NCBI RefSeq assembly: GCF_013044505.1
Contig: NZ_JABERD010000096.1
Location: forward strand, 1 to 35,487
Source: Streptomyces sp. S3(2020)
GTDB lineage: Bacteria > Actinomycetota > Actinomycetes > Streptomycetales > Streptomycetaceae
Length of the DNA stretch: 35,487 bases
Direction of reading: 5' to 3'
Positions 29,977-35,487 of this stretch are shown piece by piece. The notes below the pieces were generated by a model. It made no database searches. It was not told the origin of the DNA and worked only from the letters and a program-made list of their open reading frames with translations. The translations under genes and the position numbers were made by a program. The first letter of the stretch is position 1, and every line of letters begins with the position of its first letter.

Positions 29977-31419
29977 TTGAGACGCAACGCCGTTCGCCTG
30001 CTGCTGGCTCTGCTGGTGGCCCTCACGGCAGCCCTGGGCACCGCCCCCGCCCAGGCAGCCGTTCCCGACTCCCCCGCCGTGACCTACACCAACCCGATCG
30101 CGGAGAAGCGGGCCGACCCGCACATCTTCAAACACACCGACGGCTACTACTACTTCACCGCGACCGTCCCCGAGTACGACCGCATCGTGCTGCGCCGGGC
30201 GACGACCATCCAGGGCCTTTCGACCGCCTCCGAGGTCACCATCTGGACCAAGCACACCAGCGGGGTGATGGGCGCGCACATCTGGGCGCCGGAGATCCAC
30301 TTCATCGACGGCAAGTGGTACGTGTACTTCGCCGCCGGGTCCACCAGCGATGTGTGGGCGATCCGGATGTACGTCCTGGAGGGCACCGGAGCCAATCCGC
30401 TCACCGCGACCTGGGCCGAGAAGGGCCAGATCAAGACCACCTGGGAGAGCTTCTCGCTGGACGCGACGACCTTCGTCGTCAACGGTGTGCGCTATCTGGC
30501 GTGGGCGCAGCGCAACCCGTCGGAGGACAACAACACCAGCCTGTTCATAGCGAAGCTGTCCAACCCCTGGACGATCAGCGGGACTCCGGCGGAGCTCTCG
30601 CAGCCGACGCTGTCCTGGGAGACCATCGGCTACAAGGTCAACGAGGGCCCGGCGCTGATCCAGCACGGCGACAAGGTCTTCATGACGTACTCGGCGAGCG
30701 CCACCGACGCCAACTACTGCCTGGGCATGCTGACCGCGTCGGCGACGGCGGATCTCACCAACCCGGCCTCCTGGACGAAGAGTTCGACGCCGGTCTTCCA
30801 GTCGAGCGCCGCTACCTCGCAGTACGGTCCGGGCCACAACTCCTTCACCGTCTCCGAGGACGGCAAGTCGGACATCCTCGTCTACCACGACCGCAGCTAC
30901 AAGGACATCAGCGGTGACCCGCTGAACGACCCGAACCGCCGCACCCGGGTGCAGAAGGTGTACTGGAAGGCCGACGGCACCCCCGACTTCGGCATCCCGG
31001 TCGCCGACGGGATCACCCCGCAGCGCCTCTCGTCGTACAACTTCGCGGACCGCTTCATCCGGCACTGGGAGTACCGGGCCCGGATCGAGGCGAACGTCTC
31101 GCCGCTCGCCGACTCGCAGTTCCGGGTCGTCACGGGCCTGGCGGGCACGGGGACGGTGTCGTTGGAGTCGGCCAACTTCCCCGGGTACTTCCTGCGGCAC
31201 AAGAACTTCGAGGTGTGGGTCGAGAAGAACGACGGGACGGCGACGTTCGCCTCGGACGCGAGCTTCTACCAGCGGGCCGGGCTGGCCGACTCCGCCGGAA
31301 TCTCGTACGAGTCCTACAACTACGCCGGCCGCTACATCCGGCACTACAACTACCTGCTGAACGTCCAGGCCGTGAGCACCTCCACGGACCGGGGGGACGC
31401 CACCTTCTACGCCCAGTAG
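29977..31419 (+). CDS. Secreted GH43 exo-arabinofuranosidase-type enzyme with AbfB/CBM42
   Basis: TTG 29977 with GGAGA upstream gives 480 residues starting MRRNAVRLLLALLV, with a signal peptide to about residue 28 (AQA-A). The GH43 propeller (about 35-330) has Asp47 (ADPHI), Asp162 (LDATT) and Glu223 (VNEGPAL) in the catalytic positions. The AbfB/CBM42 beta-trefoil (about 345-480) shows three SYNFADRFIRHWEYRARI-like repeats and binds arabinofuranose side chains. The architecture equals that of the S. avermitilis GH43 exo-1,5-alpha-L-arabinofuranosidase. It lies 35 bases after the first GH43 gene with no terminator between, so both are made together and their binding modules complement each other. 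Confidence 0.93.
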   Translation: MRRNAVRLLLALLVALTAALGTAPAQAAVPDSPAVTYTNPIAEKRADPHIFKHTDGYYYFTATVPEYDRIVLRRATTIQGLSTASEVTIWTKHTSGVMGAHIWAPEIHFIDGKWYVYFAAGSTSDVWAIRMYVLEGTGANPLTATWAEKGQIKTTWESFSLDATTFVVNGVRYLAWAQRNPSEDNNTSLFIAKLSNPWTISGTPAELSQPTLSWETIGYKVNEGPALIQHGDKVFMTYSASATDANYCLGMLTASATADLTNPASWTKSSTPVFQSSAATSQYGPGHNSFTVSEDGKSDILVYHDRSYKDISGDPLNDPNRRTRVQKVYWKADGTPDFGIPVADGITPQRLSSYNFADRFIRHWEYRARIEANVSPLADSQFRVVTGLAGTGTVSLESANFPGYFLRHKNFEVWVEKNDGTATFASDASFYQRAGLADSAGISYESYNYAGRYIRHYNYLLNVQAVSTSTDRGDATFYAQ

Positions 31420-31444
31420 CCAGCCCTGAAGGCATGATCGAATA

Positions 31445-31480
31445 GACTATACACTGCATGTATAACCTCTGTGTATAGTC
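31445..31480. promoter_or_regulatory. Nested palindrome upstream of the deacetylase gene
   Basis: GACTATACAC (31445-31454) and GTGTATAGTC (31471-31480) are perfect 10-bp arms. Inside, TATACA (31448-31453) also pairs with TGTATA (31459-31464). The three half sites share the TATAC core typical of GntR-type operators. TATAAC (31461-31466) may be the -10 box. The outer repeat ends 5 bases before ATG 31486. Confidence 0.6.
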
Positions 31481-31485
31481 CCGGC

Positions 31486-32274
31486 ATGCCTTCTGCGACC
31501 AAGAAGATGTACAAAACGGGGAACAGGTTCCGAGCTGCGCTGATGTCGGCGGCGGCAGTGTCCTTGACGCTGTCGCTGACCGGCTGCGGATCACTCGACA
31601 CGACCGCGCCCAGCGCGGCCCGGAACCAGGCCACGGCCACCGCCCAGGTGGCCCGGTTCGGGACCGTCGACTGCCGTGAGGCCAAGTGCGTCGCGCTCAC
31701 CTTCGACGCGGGCCCGAGCGAGCACTCCGCCCGGCTGCTCGACATCCTTGAGGAGAAACAGGTCCCGGCGACCTTCTTCCTCCTCGGCAAACGGCACATC
31801 GAGAAGTACCCGGAACTCGTGAAGCGCATGGCCGACGAGGGCCACGAGGTGGCCAGCCACACCTGGGACCACAAGATCCTGACCAAACTGAAGCCGGCGG
31901 AGATACGCGAGGAACTGGAGCGCCCCAACCGGGAGATAGAGCGGCTCACCGGGCAGCGGCCGACACTGATGCGCCCGCCGCAGGGCCGGACGAACGACAC
32001 CGTCCACGACATCTGCCGTGAACTGGGCATGGCGGAGGTGCTGTGGAGCGTGACCGCCAAGGACTACATGACGAACGACTCCGCGCTGATCCAGAAGCGC
32101 GTGCTCGACCAGGTGTCCCGGGACGGGATCATCCTGCTGCACGACCTCTACGACGGCACCGTGCCGGCCGTGCCCGGGATCATCGACGCGCTCAAGGCGC
32201 GCGGGTTCGTGTTCGTGACCGTGCCGCAGCTGCTGGCCCCTGGGAAGGCCGAGCCGGGCGAGGTGTACCGCTGA
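31486..32274 (+). CDS. Lipoprotein polysaccharide deacetylase (NodB/CE4)
   Basis: A 262-residue exported CE4 esterase. The basic N terminus and hydrophobic stretch end in the lipobox LTGC (Cys34), so it is probably a membrane-anchored lipoprotein. NodB motifs present: LTFDAGPS (motif 1, with Ala replacing the second Asp of TFDDGP, a common variant), SHTWDH (motif 2 metal histidines), RPPQGRTND (motif 3) and IILLHD (motif 5). It probably deacetylates peptidoglycan or another GlcNAc polymer at the cell surface. ATG 31486 and ATG 31507 are both possible and neither has a good Shine-Dalgarno sequence; the later one leaves room after the palindrome. Confidence 0.9.
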   Translation: MPSATKKMYKTGNRFRAALMSAAAVSLTLSLTGCGSLDTTAPSAARNQATATAQVARFGTVDCREAKCVALTFDAGPSEHSARLLDILEEKQVPATFFLLGKRHIEKYPELVKRMADEGHEVASHTWDHKILTKLKPAEIREELERPNREIERLTGQRPTLMRPPQGRTNDTVHDICRELGMAEVLWSVTAKDYMTNDSALIQKRVLDQVSRDGIILLHDLYDGTVPAVPGIIDALKARGFVFVTVPQLLAPGKAEPGEVYR

Positions 32275-32292
32275 GGCGGCCCTGTGGGGCTT

Positions 32293-33507
32293 TCACCAGG
32301 TGAGGCGCAGACGGTACGGGGAGCGGTGGATCATCGTGGGCCGCATCTCGACCGGCCGGTCGTCGGCCAGCCGCAGCCCCGGCAACCGCCCGGTCAACTC
32401 CTCCAGAGTGAGCCGGAGTTGCTCACGGGCGAGCTGGGAGCCCGGGCAGCCGTGCACACCGAACCCGAAGGCGACATGGCGGACCGGAACCCGGGTGATG
32501 TCGAACTCGTCGGCGCGCGAATGCCGTTCGGCGTCCCGGTTGGCACTGCCGAAGGCCACGAACACCGTGGCACCGGGCGGGAGTTCGGTACCGGCGAGGT
32601 TCACGGGACCGGTGGTGACCCGGCGGAACCCCTGGAGGGCGCTGTCGTAGCGGGCGGCCTCCTCGACCGCCGCCGGAATCCGCTCGGGCTCCGCGCACAG
32701 CAGCTCCCACTGCGCCCGGTGCCGCAGCAGGTGCAGGACCGTCGTACCGATGAGCGCGGTGGTGGTGAGATGCCCGGCGATCAGCAGGTTCTGCAAGTGG
32801 GCGACGAGTTCGTGCCGGTGCTCCAGGGTGAGTTCGCCGGATGAGGTGACGGAGCCGACGAGCTCCGTGCACAGGTCCTCGCGGGGGTCGGCGTGCCGTT
32901 CCCGCACATACCGCTCCAGCGTCCGCTGCATGGCGACGACGTCCTCGGCGGCGGCGATCTGCGCGGCCTCCTCCAGGGGACGGAACAGCAACTCCTCGGC
33001 GCGATGGCCGCCGTGCACGACGCCGGGCACGTCCTCGGGATCGAGGCCGACGACGCGGCCGATGACATCGCCGGGAAGCTTTCCGGCGTACGCCGACATC
33101 AGCTCGACCTCGCCGTCCTTGGCGAACCCCTCGACCAGGTCGGCGGCGCGCCGGGCGGCGTACGGCAGGACGGCGGCGACCCGCGCCGGCGAGAGCCCGC
33201 GGACGATCGGCGCGCGCAGCTCCTGGTGCCGGGCGCCGTCGGAGGTGACGACCACGGGCCGCCCGCCGAAGCCGCCGCCGAGGACGGCGAGCGCGGCGGG
33301 CGCGGGCAGCACGTCCGGGACGAGCGCGTTGGCCGACGAGAAGTCCTCGGGCCTGCGCAGGACTTCCCGCACATCGACGTCCCGGGCGACCAGCCAGGCG
33401 TCCAGTTCGTCGAGGTACGTCAGCCCGTCGGCCTGCCGCGCCCGCTCGTAGTGCGGATAGGGGTCGCGCTGCAACTCGTCGCGTCTTCCCAGCAGTTCAC
33501 GGTCCAC
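32293..33507 (-). CDS. Cytochrome P450
   Basis: GTG 33507, 6 bases after GGAGGG, gives 404 residues, the usual bacterial P450 length. A TTG at 33591 would add 28 residues without family similarity. The heme-binding loop is FGFGVHGCPG with Cys354 as the heme ligand, and the K-helix is E283-x-x-R286. The I-helix reads AGHLTTTA (244-251): the acidic residue usual before the conserved Thr (AGx[D/E]T) is Leu, and the following Asp common in the related AGNxTTTD group is Ala. So proton delivery or the oxidant chemistry may differ from the standard. No ferredoxin gene is adjacent (the nearest is at 27863). The gene is convergent with the deacetylase, and the substrate is unknown. Confidence 0.93.
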   Translation of the reverse strand: MDRELLGRRDELQRDPYPHYERARQADGLTYLDELDAWLVARDVDVREVLRRPEDFSSANALVPDVLPAPAALAVLGGGFGGRPVVVTSDGARHQELRAPIVRGLSPARVAAVLPYAARRAADLVEGFAKDGEVELMSAYAGKLPGDVIGRVVGLDPEDVPGVVHGGHRAEELLFRPLEEAAQIAAAEDVVAMQRTLERYVRERHADPREDLCTELVGSVTSSGELTLEHRHELVAHLQNLLIAGHLTTTALIGTTVLHLLRHRAQWELLCAEPERIPAAVEEAARYDSALQGFRRVTTGPVNLAGTELPPGATVFVAFGSANRDAERHSRADEFDITRVPVRHVAFGFGVHGCPGSQLAREQLRLTLEELTGRLPGLRLADDRPVEMRPTMIHRSPYRLRLTW

Positions 33508-33623
33508 GGGATGCCCTCCGGCCGCCGGTGGTGCGGGGTCGCGCTCATGGTGCCGTACGGGTGCGGGGCTGCGATAGACGTCAACGGCCAATGCCTGTCG
33601 GCCAGTTCATCCCACTCGACCTG

Positions 33624-34655
33624 TCAGAAGACGACGGACCACCCCTCCCGAGCCGCCTGCTCCTTGGTGTACGAAACGCCGTGCGCCTTGAGTCCCTTGG
33701 CGTCGAGGAGGGTGATCTCGCCGCCGTGGTTGCCGAGTTGGGCTCCGCCCACGCCGCCCGCGCCGCCCACGCCGAGCGGGACGACGAGACAGGCTCCGGC
33801 GGCGAGCGGTCCGCCCGTGACCGGGGACTTCTGGCCCAGGCGGTCGCCGATGCGCCAGCCGGTGAGGTCGACGGGGTCGGGCGAGGCGTTGAGCAGGGTG
33901 ACCGTCTCCGCCTCGGGCGCGGGGCCACGCGGGTTGACGAGGGCCGCGACGATCCGCACGGGCAGGCTGTTCGGCTCGGGCCGGTTGCCCTCGACGTCCT
34001 CCAGGGCATGGCCGGTGACGTCGTCCGTGTGCCAGGACTGGCTCTGGAAGGCGAGGAAGATCGCCACCCAGCGGTCCTGGCCGGGGAAGTGGAGGAGGAT
34101 CCCGCCGTCCTGCCAGACACCGTCGTCGCCGCGGAACTTCCGGCTGTTGCCCTGGTTCATGTGGATGTCGTGGATGCCGTTTCCGGGCAGGAAGCCGAAC
34201 ACCTTGTCCTTGACGCGGGGTTCGGGTCCGAAGCGCTCGCCGAAGACGTACAGGCGGGCGTCCGGGTCCGCGATCGCGCGCCGTACGTAGTGGTCGAGGA
34301 TGTCGGCCAGGTCGTCGTCGGCGCCGGGGGCGTCCGGGGGCAGGGTGCGCATCTTCGCCGGGTCGAGGAGATTGCCGCGCACGAAGTCGAGATTGGGGCC
34401 GCCGGGCCCGGGCGGCAGGGTGTTCCATCCGCTGCCGAGTCCCGCGAGCCGGGCCGTGACCGGGTGCCGGAAGTCCTCGTCGACGAGGTAGAGGAGCTCG
34501 GAGGGACGCTCCTGGGACAGCACGTTGACGGCGGCACGGTAGTGGACGTTCTGATCGTCGGTCAGATGGATCTGGTAGTGCGGGGTGTCGACGGCGCCCT
34601 CGCGCCGGGTGTCGACCGCCCGTGTGATCAGTACGCCGTAGGCCTTCAGTGGCAT
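33624..34655 (-). CDS. DUF2278 protein fused to a lamin-tail-like domain
   Basis: A 343-residue protein from ATG 34655 (GGGGGAG upstream). Residues 1-215 are a DUF2278 domain (PLKAYGVLITRAVDTRREG, HYQIHL, YRAAVNVLSQ, GNGIHDIHMNQGN, WQDGGILLHFP). Residues about 230-343 form a lamin-tail/LTD-like Ig domain (VTLLNASPDPVDLTGWRIGD, PLAAGACLVVPLG, ITLLDAKGLKAHGVSYTKEQ), a fold otherwise seen in secreted nucleases and surface proteins. There is no signal peptide, so it is predicted cytoplasmic. DUF2278 has no proven activity. The HDIHMNQG motif resembles a metal/nuclease-like site but this is only an impression. Confidence 0.85.
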   Translation of the reverse strand: MPLKAYGVLITRAVDTRREGAVDTPHYQIHLTDDQNVHYRAAVNVLSQERPSELLYLVDEDFRHPVTARLAGLGSGWNTLPPGPGGPNLDFVRGNLLDPAKMRTLPPDAPGADDDLADILDHYVRRAIADPDARLYVFGERFGPEPRVKDKVFGFLPGNGIHDIHMNQGNSRKFRGDDGVWQDGGILLHFPGQDRWVAIFLAFQSQSWHTDDVTGHALEDVEGNRPEPNSLPVRIVAALVNPRGPAPEAETVTLLNASPDPVDLTGWRIGDRLGQKSPVTGGPLAAGACLVVPLGVGGAGGVGGAQLGNHGGEITLLDAKGLKAHGVSYTKEQAAREGWSVVF

Positions 34656-34827
34656 GGTGACCAACTCCCCCTGGGGGCGGGCCAAATGCCCACCCATGGG
34701 AGGAATCGTAGGGGTTGCGGGCCGTTCCGCGGGGCGGGTTCACCGGGTGTACGCACGTCCGACGACCGCCGGGCGGGCCAAGTATGTGAGGCGGCTATGA
34801 ATACGGCGCTGAGCTGGCCGGATTCCC

Positions 34828-34833
34828 TAAGAT
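34828..34833 (+). promoter_or_regulatory. -10 box of the SRPBCC gene, leaderless type
   Basis: TAAGAT is separated by 6 bases from GTG 34840. The 184-bp gap 34656-34839 otherwise shows only promoter-like sequence for the two divergent genes. Confidence 0.45.
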
Positions 34834-34839
34834 CGTCGA

Positions 34840-35421
34840 GTGGTCACCTTCCTCCTCGAACGCACGGCACCGCTTCCCCCCGACGAGGCCTGGCGCCGCC
34901 TCACGCAGTGGCCCCGCCACGGCGAAGTGGTCCCCCTGACCCGCGTCCTGGTGGAGACCGCGGGACCGACGGCCGCGGGCACGGTCTTCGTGGCCCGCAC
35001 GGGGATCGGCCCGCTCACCTTCGACGACCGCATGGAGGTCACGGTGTGGCGCCCACCGGTATCCGGTACGGCCGGCCAGTGCCGCCTGGAGAAACGAGGC
35101 CGGGTCGTGACCGGCTGGGCCGAGATCGAGGTCGGCCCCGGGCCGGGCGGACGCAGTCGCGTGGTGTGGCGGGAGGAACTGGGGTTCCGGTTCCTGCCCG
35201 GGGTGCTGGATCCGGTGGTGCGGCGGGTGGCGGGGAAGGTGGCGGCGGTGTCGGCGACCGCGGGGGGGGGTGTATGCAGGGAGACGTACCTGGTCTCGAC
35301 CGACGTGGCGGGGCGGGCGGTGGCGAGGGACGCGCGCACGATGGCGTCGGGCGCGCGCTCCCAGCTGGGGGGGCTCCGCTGCTACACGGCGTGGTACGGC
35401 GCGGCGGCCGAGGCGATGTAG
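34840..35421 (+). CDS. SRPBCC-family (polyketide cyclase/START-like) protein with unusual tail
   Basis: From GTG 34840, 193 residues. The first about 130 match the SRPBCC fold (LLERTAPLPPDEAWRRLTQW, GTVFVARTGIGPLTFDDRME, CRLEKRGRVVTGWAEIEV, GGRSRVVWREELGF, FLPGVLDPVVRRVAGK). Related proteins normally end within about 15 residues of this point. Here about 55 more follow (from VAAVSATAGGG), passing through a run of nine G at 35262-35270 and containing nothing recognisable. Third-position G/C persists to the stop, so a simple frameshift in the G-run is not indicated, but the tail may be an artefact or a fusion near the contig end. The ligand is unknown; it probably binds a hydrophobic molecule. 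Confidence 0.75.
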   Translation: MVTFLLERTAPLPPDEAWRRLTQWPRHGEVVPLTRVLVETAGPTAAGTVFVARTGIGPLTFDDRMEVTVWRPPVSGTAGQCRLEKRGRVVTGWAEIEVGPGPGGRSRVVWREELGFRFLPGVLDPVVRRVAGKVAAVSATAGGGVCRETYLVSTDVAGRAVARDARTMASGARSQLGGLRCYTAWYGAAAEAM

Positions 35422-35487
35422 GGTGGGTACGGCACCGTCGCCGGGAAGACCGGCTCGGAGGCCGTGCCGTAGGCCGCCGTGGAGGAC
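35382..35487 (-). CDS. Possible 3' end of a minus-strand gene running off the window
   Basis: The minus strand from the window edge reads 34 codons ending in AAAPYHAV and TAG (35384-35382), with 33 of 34 third positions G or C. It would overlap the SRPBCC gene tail by 40 bases, and third positions of both frames coincide, so base composition alone cannot separate them. No family is recognised. Confidence 0.25.
   Translation of the reverse strand, partial: SSTAAYGTASEPVFPATVPYPPYIASAAAPYHAV

Noticed and set aside
28442..33507. GH43 pair, deacetylase and P450 as one biosynthetic or degradation cluster
   Set aside because: Each unit has its own promoter or opposite orientation and no shared regulator or pathway logic is visible. 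I treat them as separate neighbours.
33508..33591. TTG 33591 as the P450 start
   Set aside because: The added residues are not P450-like, and GTG 33507 has a well-spaced GGAGGG and gives the standard length.

Overview
The base composition (very GC-rich, G/C at nearly every third codon position), the GTG/TTG starts, the overlapping ATGA/GTGA gene junctions and the gene families point to a Streptomyces-type actinobacterium. The stretch looks like a chromosomal-core/arm contig. Its first 87 bases are not genomic: they read as an error-laden Illumina P5 + i5 index + Nextera read-1/mosaic-end adapter, so position 1 is a contig end. The last bases may also be near a contig end.

Layout. 88-2146: a truncated winged-helix (HTH_42/YcaQ-type) gene divergent from a CorA-type Mg transporter, with two clear inverted repeats between them. 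2240-7214: translationally coupled mutA-mutB-meaB (adenosylcobalamin methylmalonyl-CoA mutase and its GTPase chaperone). 7261-12846 (minus): a four-gene, tightly overlapping catabolic operon made of a VOC/extradiol-type dioxygenase, an FAH-family hydrolase, an FAD aromatic hydroxylase and an acetoacetate-CoA ligase. It diverges from a TetR regulator (12983), with paired TGATG-N4-CATCA sites in the gap. 13745-17191: a second TetR with an LmeA-like (DUF2993) protein, convergent with a PASTA-domain Ser/Thr kinase. The same 18-bp palindromic element occurs twice before this TetR and once before the kinase. 17374-18280: two gene remnants, the C-terminal part of a TetR and of an amidohydrolase, placed as a divergent pair whose middle has been deleted. 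18294-21472: acyl-CoA dehydrogenase, LysR regulator and MaoC/FAS1-like dehydratase. 21462-28282: small accessory operons (MoaF-like, double NTF2/SnoaL, AraC, FAD monooxygenase, alpha/beta hydrolase, methyltransferase, NAD-binding epimerase, TetR, thioredoxin-like [2Fe-2S] protein). 28442-31419: two secreted GH43 arabinan-active enzymes with CBM13 and CBM42/AbfB modules. 31486-35487: lipoprotein polysaccharide deacetylase, cytochrome P450, DUF2278/lamin-tail protein, SRPBCC protein and perhaps the 3' end of another gene.

How it fits together. Core propionate/branched-chain carbon metabolism (MutAB/MeaB) sits beside an aromatic-ring catabolic operon that probably ends in acetoacetate or a similar beta-keto acid, activated by the co-encoded CoA ligase. 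The window is rich in local transcription regulators, and most have candidate operators visible in the sequence. Seven genes carry a TANNNT -10 box 5-7 bases before the start codon, the arrangement expected for leaderless mRNAs. The items I would follow up first are the operator family shared by the TetR/LmeA-like pair and the PASTA kinase, the composition of the catabolic operon, and the TetR/amidohydrolase deletion scar. I found no CRISPR array, rRNA, tRNA, transposase or phage gene.
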